Of a DNA stretch of 64,000 bases, positions 1-10,637 are shown in pieces. Numbering within the stretch: the stretch's first letter is position 1; each line of letters opens with the position of its first letter. Under the pieces are notes generated by a model. It ran no database searches and had not been told where the DNA came from. It was given only the letters and a program-made list of their open reading frames with translations. Made by a program: the position numbers and the translations under genes. The DNA lies in assembly GCA_951812325.1 (NCBI GenBank), contig OX638294.1, positions 3,024,001 to 3,088,000 on the forward strand, written 5' to 3'. Source of the DNA: an uncultured Thermoanaerobaculia bacterium. GTDB taxonomy: Bacteria; Acidobacteriota; Thermoanaerobaculia; Multivoradales; Multivoraceae.

Positions 1-1
1 G

Positions 2-310
2 CCGGATGTCGAACTTCACCTGCTTCTCGGCGTCGACAGCTTCAACGAGCTGCCCGGCTGGCGGCGCTTCGACGATCTGATCGAAGCGGTGAAGCTGGTT
101 GTGCTGGCGCGTCCGGGGGAGCGCGGTCTCGACCGTGAGGTGCGTTCGTTTGTCGAGAAGGCGCGGGGCTACGTTCTCGTCCGGCACCGCTCGGTCGATG
201 TCTCGTCGAGCGACCTTCGCCGCCGGCTCGCTCAGGGTGCGGACGTGAGCGCGGATTTGATGCCGGACGCCGTGCTGCGCTACTGTCGCAAGTACGGGTT
301 GTACCGTTGA
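2..310 (+). CDS. nadD: Nicotinate-nucleotide adenylyltransferase, C-terminal part
   Basis: The frame is open at the left edge, so only about the last 100 residues are present. NadD transfers AMP from ATP to nicotinate mononucleotide, a late step of NAD synthesis in the cytoplasm. What is visible: a strand followed by LLGVDSF and a W-R-x-F segment, a second strand ending LARPG, and the late motif SSSDLRRR, which matches the family's ISSTxIR nucleotide-binding motif. The C-terminus ends in a Y-C-x-x-x-GLY segment typical of the family. The stop codon TGA overlaps the TTG start of rsfS, the usual nadD-rsfS pairing. The identification is firm; the start lies outside the window. Confidence 0.93.
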   Translation, partial: PDVELHLLLGVDSFNELPGWRRFDDLIEAVKLVVLARPGERGLDREVRSFVEKARGYVLVRHRSVDVSSSDLRRRLAQGADVSADLMPDAVLRYCRKYGLYR

Positions 311-723
311 CGCAAGTGCAGACGCTTCAGGCCCAGGCGGGCGCGACGACTCACGGACCAGAGGGGACCGACCTCTCCGAGGACCGTGTCCGCGCTGCCG
401 CCGCGGCCGCGCTTGATCGCAAGGCGCGCGACCTGCGGGTCCTGGAACTCACCGAGGTCAGCGACTTCACCGACTACTTCGTCATCTGCAACGGCGCCAA
501 CGCCCGCCAGGTGAGCAGCATCGCGGAAGCGGTCGAGCGCACACTGCGCGCCAACGGCGTCCGTCCGCTGCACGTCGAGGGCTCGGGCAGGGGCCAGTGG
601 GTGTTGCTCGACTACGGCGACGTGGTCGTCCACGTGTTCGATGCCGAGCGGCGTGAGCTCTATCGGCTGGAACGGCTGTGGTCCGACGCACCGGACCGGA
701 CCACGGAACTGGCGCCCGACTGA
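307..723 (+). CDS. rsfS: Ribosomal silencing factor RsfS
   Basis: RsfS (Iojap family) binds ribosomal protein uL14 on the large subunit and blocks subunit joining, lowering translation when nutrients are short. The 138-residue product has the family core: a helix rich in A-A-x-L-x-x-K followed by VLEL, then DYFVICNG, a variable helix and GxxxGxWVLLDYGDVVVHVF near residues 95-115. A disordered N-terminal stretch of about 25 residues is unusual but acceptable. The start is TTG at 307, overlapping the nadD stop as TTGA, which implies translational coupling. No better start exists downstream without losing the first conserved helix. Confidence 0.93.
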   Translation: MTQVQTLQAQAGATTHGPEGTDLSEDRVRAAAAAALDRKARDLRVLELTEVSDFTDYFVICNGANARQVSSIAEAVERTLRANGVRPLHVEGSGRGQWVLLDYGDVVVHVFDAERRELYRLERLWSDAPDRTTELAPD

Positions 724-735
724 GGAAGATCTGCG

Positions 736-969
736 GTGACCGCAGTGCTGAGACTCCGGGTCAACGGCCAGCAGCGGGAGTTGGCTTCGTCGGCGACCGG
801 CGCCACCCTTCTCGACCTGCTCGCGAGCCTCGACCAGCACCCGGGGACGGTGGCGGTCGAGGTGAATCGCGAACTCGTGCCGCGAGCCCGCTTCGGCGAA
901 ACGGCTCTCCATGGCGGTGACCGGGTCGAGATCGTGCGCTTCGTTCAGGGTGGTGGGCCTGCGGGGTGA
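736..969 (+). CDS. thiS: ThiS-like sulfur carrier protein
   Basis: This is a small beta-grasp protein of 77 residues, GTG start, 12 bp after rsfS. ThiS carries sulfur as a C-terminal thiocarboxylate for the thiazole ring of thiamine. Visible features are an N-terminal strand (LRLRVNGQ), the TLLDLL helix, [12 protein letters not shown] in the middle and the [13 protein letters not shown] end. The C-terminus is odd: canonical ThiS ends exactly at Gly-Gly, whereas here three further residues (Pro-Ala-Gly) follow GGG. Either the protein is trimmed before activation or the last Gly is used. No thiG or thiF lies nearby in the window. The family call is good; the exact pathway (thiamine versus another thiolation) is inferred. 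Confidence 0.8.
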   Translation: MTAVLRLRVNGQQRELASSATGATLLDLLASLDQHPGTVAVEVNRELVPRARFGETALHGGDRVEIVRFVQGGGPAG

Positions 970-974
970 TCGGC

Positions 975-980
975 TATAGT
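975..980 (+). promoter_or_regulatory. Possible -10 box upstream of tRNA-Lys
   Basis: TATAGT lies about 59 bases before the tRNA-Lys gene and just after the thiS stop codon. No convincing -35 hexamer is seen at 16-18 bases upstream, so the call rests on the -10 match and position alone. Confidence 0.3.
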
Positions 981-1038
981 CCCACGCTGCCGCTGGCGCC
1001 GGAGGAAACCGGTGGACGCGAAGGTGGCATGAAGAACT

Positions 1039-1114
1039 GGGCCGCTAGCTCAATTGGCAGAGCAACAGACTCTTAATCTGTGGGTTCTAGGTTCGATTCC
1101 TAGGCGGCTCACCA
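1039..1114 (+). tRNA. tRNA-Lys (anticodon CTT)
   Basis: A full cloverleaf can be drawn. The acceptor stem GGGCCGC pairs with GCGGCTC (one G-T pair), the D stem is GCTC/GAGC, and the anticodon stem ACAGA/TCTGT encloses loop CTCTTAA with anticodon CTT at 1072-1074. The T arm contains GGTTCGATTCC. Discriminator A and an encoded CCA end the gene at 1114. It reads AAG codons. Confidence 0.95.
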
Positions 1115-1126
1115 CACCCTGCCTTG

Positions 1127-1244
1127 CCAGCCCGTGGCACGAGGCAGAAGGTCGTGTTGCACCGAGTGCGGTCGGGCGCCCGGCCAGCAGGGCGCGCCGC
1201 CGCATGGCGGCCTCGCGGCAGAGCGATTTCTGCCGCGGGCTGCC
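1127..1244. repeat. Dispersed palindromic element, copy A
   Basis: The segment between tRNA-Lys and tRNA-Leu begins CCAGCCCGTGGC and ends TTCTGCCGCGGGCTGCC, so its ends are imperfect inverted repeats. The left half continues with TGCACCGAGTGCGGTCGGGCG, matching copies at 13.8 kb and (reverse complement) 33.2 kb over roughly 60 bases. It carries no coding signal. It may be a REP/MITE-like element or a structured leader. Confidence 0.6.
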
Positions 1245-1269
1245 GGGTGCCGGCTTCCGGAGCGACGGC

Positions 1270-1351
1270 GCGAAAGTGGCGGAACTGGTAGACGCGCTAG
1301 ACTTAGGATCTAGTCCCGAGAGGGGTGGGGGTTCGAGTCCCCCCTTTCGCA
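1270..1351 (+). tRNA. tRNA-Leu (anticodon TAG)
   Basis: This is a class II tRNA. The acceptor stem GCGAAAG pairs with CTTTCGC; the anticodon stem CTAGA/TCTAG encloses loop CTTAGGA with anticodon TAG at 1304-1306. A long variable arm is followed by a T arm with GGTTCGAGTCC. Discriminator A is at 1351 and CCA is not encoded, unlike the other tRNAs in the window. Confidence 0.94.
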
Positions 1352-1465
1352 CGATCGACCTTCGCGCGCTGGACCTTCGCGCGACCGACGCGGGTTCCCT
1401 CTTCGCACGTCTGGCACGACGCCGTTTCCTCTCAACCGCAGCCTGCTGATTCCGCGTCTCCAATC

Positions 1466-2845
1466 ATGACTGTAGTGGTCTCCACGCGGGAGGTGGGCGT
1501 TTGCCGGAGGGAGTTCGACATCGAGGTGCCGGCCGGGGAAGTCGATGCGGAGCACCTGCGGGTGGCCAGGATCTACCGCCGCCGGGCCCGTCTCGACGGC
1601 TTTCGCAGGGGCAAGGCCCCGCTTCGCCTGATCCGCCAGTTGTTCGCGGAGGAGATCCGTGAGGATGTGTCGGAGCGGCTGGCGCCGAGATACTGGCAGC
1701 TGGCACGCAGGGAGGAAGATGTCCATGCCATGCTGCCGCCCACCGTGGGGCCGGTCGAGGTGGTTGCCGGTCAGCCGCTGCGGTTCACGGTCACGGTGGA
1801 CGTCGAGCCCGAAGTCGACATCGGCGATGACCGGAGCTTCGAGTTGCCGGAATCCGATACGGCGCCCGCCGAAGCGGAGGTCGACCAGGTTCTGGAGCAG
1901 CTTCGTCTCGAGCGTTCGACCTGGGTGCCGGTCGACCGCTCCGCGATGCGCGGCGACCGGGTGCGCGGGAAGATCCATCGCGCCGCCGAGGAGGGGTTTG
2001 ACGGCCTGCCGGCCGGCGAAGACCACCACGATCACGGCCACGGCGAAGACCACGACCACGACCACGACGATCGCGGTTCGGCGACCCACGACATGGACTT
2101 CGAGCTGGGCGACGAGGATGTGTGGCCTGAGCTCACCGACAACCTGACGGGGCTCTCGGCCGGTCGGAAGGCCGCCTTCGAGTCTGTCGAGTCGGAGGAC
2201 GACATCGAGCGGCGGCGCCGGTACGAAGTCGAACTCGACGAGGTACTCGAGAGGAAGCTGCCCGAGGTCGATGACGCCTGGGCCCGCGGCCTGGCCGAGA
2301 GCATCGAGAGCGTGGATGATCTGCGGGAGATTCTCCGCCGGCAGTTGCAGGCAGGGAAGGCCGAGGCTGCCGAACGGCATCGCAAGGAGGCCCTGCTCGA
2401 ACAGTTGCGCGGACGGTATCCGGTGGACCTGCCGGAGGCGGTGGTGGAACACGAGGCGTTCAAGATGGCGCGGTCCTACCTGAACGCGCGGGCTCGACAG
2501 GCTGACCATGCCGAAGAGGACCTGCCCTGGGAGCAGATGATGGAGCGGGTCCGGCCGCACGCGGGAAGGCTGGCGCACGCGCTCTTCCTGCTCGACCGGA
2601 TCGCCCGGGAAGACGGGATCGAAGCGACCCGGGAGGACCTCGAACGGGCGCTGGAGACCATGGCCCGCAGCCGCGACACGAACCGCGGCAAGCTGCGCCG
2701 GGAGTTGGAGCGCAATGGCGGCCTGGAAGCGCTGAAGATCGATCTCAGAAGGGACAGGACATTGCAGGCTCTGCTCGAGGCCAACCCGCCGGCCGATGGA
2801 TCGGGCGGCGCCGAGGCAGAACCCGTAGCCGAAGGAGAGGATTAG
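1466..2845 (+). CDS. tig: Trigger factor chaperone with His/Asp-rich insertion
   Basis: Trigger factor binds the ribosome exit site and folds nascent chains. The product from ATG 1466 is 459 residues, close to the usual 430-450. The N-terminal ribosome-binding domain has the signature GFRRGKAP (about residues 46-53). The PPIase-like middle domain (about 150-240) contains an unusual run at residues 186-202 with seven His and seven Asp, followed by [10 protein letters not shown], which aligns with the loop before the conserved C-terminal strand of the FKBP fold. The remainder is the helical arm and C-terminal domain. The open frame extends upstream through tRNA-Leu but that part is not coding. 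It is followed after 2 bp by clpP, the common tig-clpP-clpX-lon order. The metal-binding potential of the insertion is an inference. Confidence 0.94.
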   Translation: MTVVVSTREVGVCRREFDIEVPAGEVDAEHLRVARIYRRRARLDGFRRGKAPLRLIRQLFAEEIREDVSERLAPRYWQLARREEDVHAMLPPTVGPVEVVAGQPLRFTVTVDVEPEVDIGDDRSFELPESDTAPAEAEVDQVLEQLRLERSTWVPVDRSAMRGDRVRGKIHRAAEEGFDGLPAGEDHHDHGHGEDHDHDHDDRGSATHDMDFELGDEDVWPELTDNLTGLSAGRKAAFESVESEDDIERRRRYEVELDEVLERKLPEVDDAWARGLAESIESVDDLREILRRQLQAGKAEAAERHRKEALLEQLRGRYPVDLPEAVVEHEAFKMARSYLNARARQADHAEEDLPWEQMMERVRPHAGRLAHALFLLDRIAREDGIEATREDLERALETMARSRDTNRGKLRRELERNGGLEALKIDLRRDRTLQALLEANPPADGSGGAEAEPVAEGED

Positions 2846-2847
2846 CG

Positions 2848-3438
2848 ATGCTGGTACCGATGGTGGTCGAGCAGACCAACCGGGGAGAACGCGCCTACGA
2901 CATCTACTCCCGGCTGCTCAAGGACAACATCGTGTTCCTGGGCCGGGCGATCGACGACGACGTGGCGAATCTCGTCATCGCGCAGATGCTGTTTCTCGAG
3001 TCCGAGAACCCTGAGAAGGACATCTCGCTCTACATCAACTCGCCGGGCGGCTCGGTGACCGCCGGCTTCGCCATCTACGACACGATGCAGCATGTCAAGC
3101 CGGACGTCTCGACCCTCTGCGTCGGCCAGGCGGCGTCTTTCGCGGCGGTGCTTCTGGCGGGCGGCGCCAACGAGAAGCGGCTCGTGCTGCCCAACGCGCG
3201 GGTGCTGATTCACCAGCCCTGGGTGCAGGCGCTGGGGGGGCAGCAGACGGACATCGACATTCACGCCCAGGACCTGCTGCGGATGCGTTCCCGGATCGAC
3301 GAGCTCCTGGCGCTGCACACCGGCAAATCGATCGAGGAAGTCCATGCGGATACGGAGCGGGACAAGATTCTGACCGCCGGGATGGCGGTGGAGTACGGAA
3401 TCGCCGACCGCGTCGTGGTGCGTCGGGGAGCCTTGTAG
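2848..3438 (+). CDS. clpP: ATP-dependent Clp protease proteolytic subunit
   Basis: ClpP forms the tetradecameric serine-protease barrel that degrades substrates unfolded by ClpX. The 196-residue product has the hydrophobic-cleft motif [11 protein letters not shown], catalytic Ser97 in GQAAS, His122 in LIHQP and the acidic DTERD motif near residues 168-172. Immediately after the nucleophile the usual Met-Gly-Ala is replaced by Phe-Ala-Ala, a conspicuous change in a very conserved spot. The late residues [11 protein letters not shown] match the C-terminal handle region. It starts 2 bp after tig and precedes clpX, so it is probably co-transcribed with both. Confidence 0.95.
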   Translation: MLVPMVVEQTNRGERAYDIYSRLLKDNIVFLGRAIDDDVANLVIAQMLFLESENPEKDISLYINSPGGSVTAGFAIYDTMQHVKPDVSTLCVGQAASFAAVLLAGGANEKRLVLPNARVLIHQPWVQALGGQQTDIDIHAQDLLRMRSRIDELLALHTGKSIEEVHADTERDKILTAGMAVEYGIADRVVVRRGAL

Positions 3439-3561
3439 CCGGCGCCGAATGCACGGACTGCGGCCCCGAGCCGTGCTACGATCCCCCAATCTCCGCGACC
3501 TGTGGTGGTCGTCGGGAAGGCCGGACGAAGAGCACGGAACCAAGTACGAACGAGCCGACGG

Positions 3562-4797
<1,236 letters not shown>

Positions 4798-4799
4798 CG

Positions 4800-7271
4800 A
4801 TGACTTCCGGATACGTTTCGACTTCGAGCGAGCGGCTGCCGGTGGTGCCGCTGCGGGACATGGTCGTCTTCCCGCAGATGATGGCGCCCTTCATCGTCGG
4901 CCGTCGCGGCTCGGTGCTGGCGCTGGAGCAGACCCTCCGCGCGCCAGGCAAGATGATCTTCCTGGTCGCCCAGCGGGATCCCAAGGTGGACGATCCCGGC
5001 ATCGACGACATCCATCCGATCGGGGTCGTGGCACGGGTGGTTCAGAATGTGAAATTGCCGAACGGCAACGTGAAGGTGATGGTGGAAGGGCTGCGCCGGG
5101 CGAAGTTGCGGACCCTGGAGGAAGAGGGCGGCGCCTTCGAGGCCGAGGTCGAGGTCTACGAGATGCACTACCCGGCGGACGACAAGGTGCAGGTGTACAT
5201 GAGCCGGCTGCTCAACAGCTTCGAGCAGTACGCCAAGATGTCCCACCATCTCGCCTTCGAGAGCCTGATGTCGACGCTGAAGCTCGACGATCCCGATCGT
5301 TTCGCCGACGCCCTGGCGGCCAACCTGACGGTCTCCACTTCGGAGAAGCAGATCCTGCTCGAGACCCTGAATCCGTACGAACGCCTGCAGGCGGTTCACG
5401 ACCTGCTCGATGTCGAGGTCGAGAAGATCAACATCGACAAGCGGATCAACGTGCAGGTCAAGAAGCAGATGGAGAAGGCCCAGAAGGAGTACTACCTCAA
5501 CGAGAAGATCAAGGCGATCCACCACGAGCTGGGCCGGAAGGACGACCGCGCCGACGAGATCGCCGAGTTGAAGCGGAAGGTCGAGAAGTGCGGCGCCCCG
5601 AAGCTGGTGCGCGAGAAGGCCGAGCAGGAACTCCGCCGGCTCGAGGCCATGCCGCCGGTGTCGGCCGAGGCGACCGTGTCGCGCAACTACGTCGACTGGC
5701 TCGTCTCGGTGCCCTGGAAGAAGCGGAGCCGCGAACTGAAGGACCTCCAGAAGGCAGCCACGATCCTGGACCGGGGTCACTACGGGCTGAAGAAGGTCAA
5801 GGAGCGGGTGCTGGAGTTCCTCGCCGTGCGTCAGTTGACCAGCAAGACGCAGAACTCGATCATCTGCTTCGTCGGACCGCCGGGCGTTGGCAAGTCGTCG
5901 TTGGCCAAGTCGATCGCCGGCGCCACCGGCCGCAAGTTCGTTCGCCTCTCCCTCGGCGGGGTGCGCGACGAGGCGGAAGTGCGCGGGCACCGGCGTACGT
6001 ACATCGGCGCCTTTCCCGGCCAGATCATCCAGATGATGAAGCGGGCGGGGACCGTCAACCCGGTGTTCCTGCTCGACGAAGTGGACAAGATGTCGATGGA
6101 CTTCCGCGGCGATCCGTCCTCGGCGCTGCTGGAGGTCCTGGACCCCGAGCAGAACGACACCTTCGTCGACCACTACATGGATGTGGAGTACGACCTGTCC
6201 AGGGTCATGTTCATCGCCACCGCGAACGTCGAACACCCGATTCCGCCGGCTCTCAAGGACCGGATGGAGGTCATCCAGCTCGCCGGGTACACGCCCAACG
6301 AGAAGCTGGAGATCGCGCGCCGGTTCCTGGTGCCCAGGCAGTTGGAGAGCCACGGCCTGACGGACGATGCGATCCGGTTCAGCGACGACAGCCTCGGGCT
6401 CCTGATGGACTCCTACACCCGCGAGGCGGGGGTCCGGAGCCTGGAGCGCGAGCTCGCCGCCGTGTGTCGCAAGCTGGCTCGACGGCTGGTCGAAGACGGT
6501 CGAGCCGAGAAGGTGAAGGCCGTATCGAAGAGCAGGAAGCGCAAGCCGACGAAGTCCGCCTCGGAGCCGGCGGTCTCGGTCGACCCGGGCCTGGTCGGGG
6601 AACTCCTCGGCAAGCCGAAGTACCGGCCGCGCAAGAAGCTCGACGAATCCGAAGTCGGTGTTGCCACGGGCCTGGCGTGGACTCAGGCGGGGGGCGAACT
6701 GCTCGAGAGCGAAGTCGGTCTGATGAAGGGCACCGGCAAGCTGATTCTCACCGGCAAGCTCGGCGACGTGATGAAGGAGTCCGCGCGGGCTGCGATGTCC
6801 TATCTCCGCAGCCGCTCAGGCGCGTTCGGTCTGGAGCCCGGCTTCCACGCCAACCAGGACCTCCACATCCACGTGCCCGAGGGCGCCATCCCCAAGGATG
6901 GTCCCTCCGCCGGCATCACGATGGCCTCGGCGTTGATCTCGGCTCTGCTCGACGTACCGGTACGGGGCGACGTGGCAATGACCGGCGAGATCACCCTGCG
7001 TGGCAAGGTGCTGCCGGTGGGCGGCATCAAGGACAAGGTGCTGGCGGCGTACCGTGCCGGGATCTTCGAGATCCTCCTTCCGAAGGAGAACGAGAAGGAC
7101 CTCGAGGAGGTGCCCGAGGAAGTTCGGGAGGAGATGACGTTTCACCTCGTCGAGTCGATGGACGAGGTGTTGGAGACCGTCTTCGACGGGGTCGTCCGCA
7201 TGGTGCCGGAGGTGCCGGCCGAGTTCCGGAAGGCGGCGGACGAGGCGCCGCCGGCCAACGTCGCCCACTAG
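4800..7271 (+). CDS. lon: Lon protease
   Basis: Lon is an ATP-dependent protease for misfolded and regulatory proteins. The 823-residue product starts at ATG 4800, 2 bp after clpX. The N-terminal substrate-binding domain opens with [15 protein letters not shown]. The AAA+ module has Walker [10 protein letters not shown] at about residues 359-367 and Walker B FLLDEVDK. The protease domain has catalytic Ser703 in PKDGPSAG and Lys746 in GGIKDK, spaced 43 residues as in E. coli Lon. Between the AAA+ lid and protease domain lies a basic linker with [10 protein letters not shown], longer than usual. A long antisense/alternative frame here is a high-GC shadow. Confidence 0.96.
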   Translation: MTSGYVSTSSERLPVVPLRDMVVFPQMMAPFIVGRRGSVLALEQTLRAPGKMIFLVAQRDPKVDDPGIDDIHPIGVVARVVQNVKLPNGNVKVMVEGLRRAKLRTLEEEGGAFEAEVEVYEMHYPADDKVQVYMSRLLNSFEQYAKMSHHLAFESLMSTLKLDDPDRFADALAANLTVSTSEKQILLETLNPYERLQAVHDLLDVEVEKINIDKRINVQVKKQMEKAQKEYYLNEKIKAIHHELGRKDDRADEIAELKRKVEKCGAPKLVREKAEQELRRLEAMPPVSAEATVSRNYVDWLVSVPWKKRSRELKDLQKAATILDRGHYGLKKVKERVLEFLAVRQLTSKTQNSIICFVGPPGVGKSSLAKSIAGATGRKFVRLSLGGVRDEAEVRGHRRTYIGAFPGQIIQMMKRAGTVNPVFLLDEVDKMSMDFRGDPSSALLEVLDPEQNDTFVDHYMDVEYDLSRVMFIATANVEHPIPPALKDRMEVIQLAGYTPNEKLEIARRFLVPRQLESHGLTDDAIRFSDDSLGLLMDSYTREAGVRSLERELAAVCRKLARRLVEDGRAEKVKAVSKSRKRKPTKSASEPAVSVDPGLVGELLGKPKYRPRKKLDESEVGVATGLAWTQAGGELLESEVGLMKGTGKLILTGKLGDVMKESARAAMSYLRSRSGAFGLEPGFHANQDLHIHVPEGAIPKDGPSAGITMASALISALLDVPVRGDVAMTGEITLRGKVLPVGGIKDKVLAAYRAGIFEILLPKENEKDLEEVPEEVREEMTFHLVESMDEVLETVFDGVVRMVPEVPAEFRKAADEAPPANVAH

Positions 7272-7293
7272 CAGCCCGGAGGAATCCGCGGCT

Positions 7294-7327
7294 GCGCGTG
7301 GACGCCTGGAGCGCGTGGACGCCTGGA
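7294..7327. repeat. 17-bp tandem duplication upstream of engB
   Basis: GCGCGTGGACGCCTGGA is present twice head to tail between the lon stop and the engB start. It lies about 20 bases before the GTG start and may affect the leader. It looks like a small slippage duplication. Confidence 0.7.
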
Positions 7328-7346
7328 GATCGGGAGGAAGGCGGCC

Positions 7347-7961
7347 GTGAAGGTCCGCAGCGCGCGCTTCGTCATTTCGGCCGTGCGGTCGGCCGATCTG
7401 CCCAGGGACGGTCGCCCTCAGATCGTCTTCGCCGGGCGGTCGAACGTTGGCAAGTCGAGCCTGATCAACCGGATGCTCGGGCGCAGGGACCTGGCGCGCA
7501 CGAGTTCCAGGCCGGGGCGCACCCGGACCGTGAACTTCTTCCTGATCGACGAGTCGTGGTACGTCGTGGACCTGCCCGGCTACGGCTACGCGCGGGTCTC
7601 GAAACGGGAACGGGAGGCCTGGGGCCGGAACGTGGACATGTACCTCCGGTCGGCGGCGGGCCTGGCCAGGGTGGTCCTGCTGGTGGATGGTAAGGTCGCC
7701 GGTGCACCACTCGACTCCGAAGCGTACGCCTACCTTCGCAGTCTGGAGTTCGATCCCGTGGTTGCGGTCACCAAGATGGACCGCGTCAAGCGCGGGGCTC
7801 GAGCCCGAACCCTTGCCGAGGTTGCAGAGCTGTTGGGAATGCCGTCCGTTGCGGCACTGTTTCCCGTGTCGTCTCGAACTGGCGAAGGAGTCGCGCGGCT
7901 GCTCGGAATGCTGTTGAACCGGGAGTTCAGCACCGCTGGCGCCCCAATGCCGAGGACCTGA
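7347..7961 (+). CDS. engB: Ribosome biogenesis GTPase EngB/YsxC/YihA
   Basis: EngB is an essential GTPase in late assembly of the 50S subunit. The 204-residue protein shows the G1 loop [10 protein letters not shown], the G2-region Thr residues, G3 DLPGYGYA, G4 TKMD and the G5-like SSRTGEG. The N-terminus [12 protein letters not shown] fits the family pattern before the first strand. The GTG start at 7347 is supported by this match. It is followed after 4 bp by rho. Length and motifs are normal. Confidence 0.94.
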   Translation: MKVRSARFVISAVRSADLPRDGRPQIVFAGRSNVGKSSLINRMLGRRDLARTSSRPGRTRTVNFFLIDESWYVVDLPGYGYARVSKREREAWGRNVDMYLRSAAGLARVVLLVDGKVAGAPLDSEAYAYLRSLEFDPVVAVTKMDRVKRGARARTLAEVAELLGMPSVAALFPVSSRTGEGVARLLGMLLNREFSTAGAPMPRT

Positions 7962-7965
7962 GAAG

Positions 7966-9312
7966 ATGACGACAAACGGAGCCCGGCGAGCGACGGGGAA
8001 TTCGAATGGCGGCGCGCGGGCGGCTGCCAGCGCCGAGCTGGCTTTCGACCTGAAGGCCCTCAAGAAGTTGAGCAACCGCGACCTCCTCAAGGTGGCGCGG
8101 GATCTGGATGTCGTGGGTGCGGCCGGCATGGCCAGGCAGGAGTTGAGCTTCAAGATTCTGGAGGCCCAGACGGAGAAGAGCGGACTGCTCTTCGGAGAGG
8201 GCGTGCTCGAGTGCCTGACCGACGGCTACGGGTTCCTGCGGGCCCCGGAATACAGCTACCTCGCGGGCCCGGACGACATCTACGTCTCCCGCAGCCAGAT
8301 CCGCCGCTTCGACCTGCGCACCGGGGACACGGTTTCCGGACAGGTGCGCCAGCCGATGAACAAGGGCGAGCGCTACCTGGCGCTGATCAAGCTGGAGGCG
8401 GTGAACTTCGAGCATCCGGACGTGGTGCGCCAGAAGATCTTCTTCGACAATCTGACTCCGCTGTACCCGGAGGAGCGTCTCCGCCTCGAGGTGCAGGGAG
8501 ACCTGTCTTCGCGGGTCACGGACCTGGTTACGCCGATGGGCAAGGGCCAGCGCGCCCTGATCGTGGCGCCGCCGCGTACCGGCAAGACGATGCTGTTGCA
8601 GTCCCTGGCGCGCTCCGTCGCGACCAACCATCCGGAAGTCGTGCTGGTTGTTCTGCTGATCGACGAGCGCCCCGAGGAAGTGACCGACATGGAGCGTTCG
8701 GTCAAGGGCGAGGTCGTCTCTTCGACCTTCGACGAGCCGGCCTCGCGCCACATCCAGGTCGCCGAGATGGTGATCGAGAAGGCCAAGCGGCTGGTCGAGT
8801 ACGGCAAGGACGTGGTCATCCTGCTCGACTCGATCACCCGGTTGGCCCGTGCCTACAACACGGTGCAGCCGCCGTCGGGGAAGGTGCTCTCGGGCGGCAT
8901 CGACGCCAACGCGCTGCAGCGTCCGAAGCGCTTCTTCGGCGCCGCCCGGAACATCGAGAGCGGCGGCTCGCTCACCATCGTCGCCACGGCGCTGATCGAC
9001 ACCGGCAGTCGGATGGACGACGTGATCTTCGAGGAGTTCAAGGGCACCGGCAACTCGGAGTTGCATCTCGACCGGAAGCTGGTCGACAAGCGCATTTTCC
9101 CGGCCATCGACATCGACAAGTCGGGTACCCGCAAGGAGGAGCTGCTGCTGACGCCGGACGAACTGCAGCGGGTCTGGGTGCTGCGCAAGGTGTTGAATCC
9201 GCTGCCGGTGGTCGAGGGCATGGAGGTCCTTCAGGAGAGGCTCAAGAACACGCCGTCGAACGCGGACTTCCTCGCGGCCATGTCCCGAGGCGCGCGGGGA
9301 GCGCCGCGCTGA
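7966..9312 (+). CDS. rho: Transcription termination factor Rho
   Basis: Rho is the hexameric RNA helicase that ends transcription at factor-dependent sites. The 448-residue product contains the Rho N-terminal helical domain ([16 protein letters not shown]), a cold-shock-type RNA-binding domain beginning [14 protein letters not shown], Walker A near residues 203-210 (APPRTGKT), Walker B ending LLIDERPEE and the Q-loop region GGIDANAL. About 30 extra N-terminal residues are low complexity. ATG 7966 follows the engB stop by 4 bp. Confidence 0.96.
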   Translation: MTTNGARRATGNSNGGARAAASAELAFDLKALKKLSNRDLLKVARDLDVVGAAGMARQELSFKILEAQTEKSGLLFGEGVLECLTDGYGFLRAPEYSYLAGPDDIYVSRSQIRRFDLRTGDTVSGQVRQPMNKGERYLALIKLEAVNFEHPDVVRQKIFFDNLTPLYPEERLRLEVQGDLSSRVTDLVTPMGKGQRALIVAPPRTGKTMLLQSLARSVATNHPEVVLVVLLIDERPEEVTDMERSVKGEVVSSTFDEPASRHIQVAEMVIEKAKRLVEYGKDVVILLDSITRLARAYNTVQPPSGKVLSGGIDANALQRPKRFFGAARNIESGGSLTIVATALIDTGSRMDDVIFEEFKGTGNSELHLDRKLVDKRIFPAIDIDKSGTRKEELLLTPDELQRVWVLRKVLNPLPVVEGMEVLQERLKNTPSNADFLAAMSRGARGAPR

Positions 9313-9335
9313 GTTCGTCGCCCGCCGCGCCCCGC

Positions 9336-10619
<1,284 letters not shown>

Positions 10620-10637
10620 ACCGACCGGTCCGCAGCC

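Noticed and set aside
5588..7693. Plus-strand open frame of 701 codons
   Set aside because: Overlaps lon and engB in another frame; both of those have intact family motifs, this one has none.
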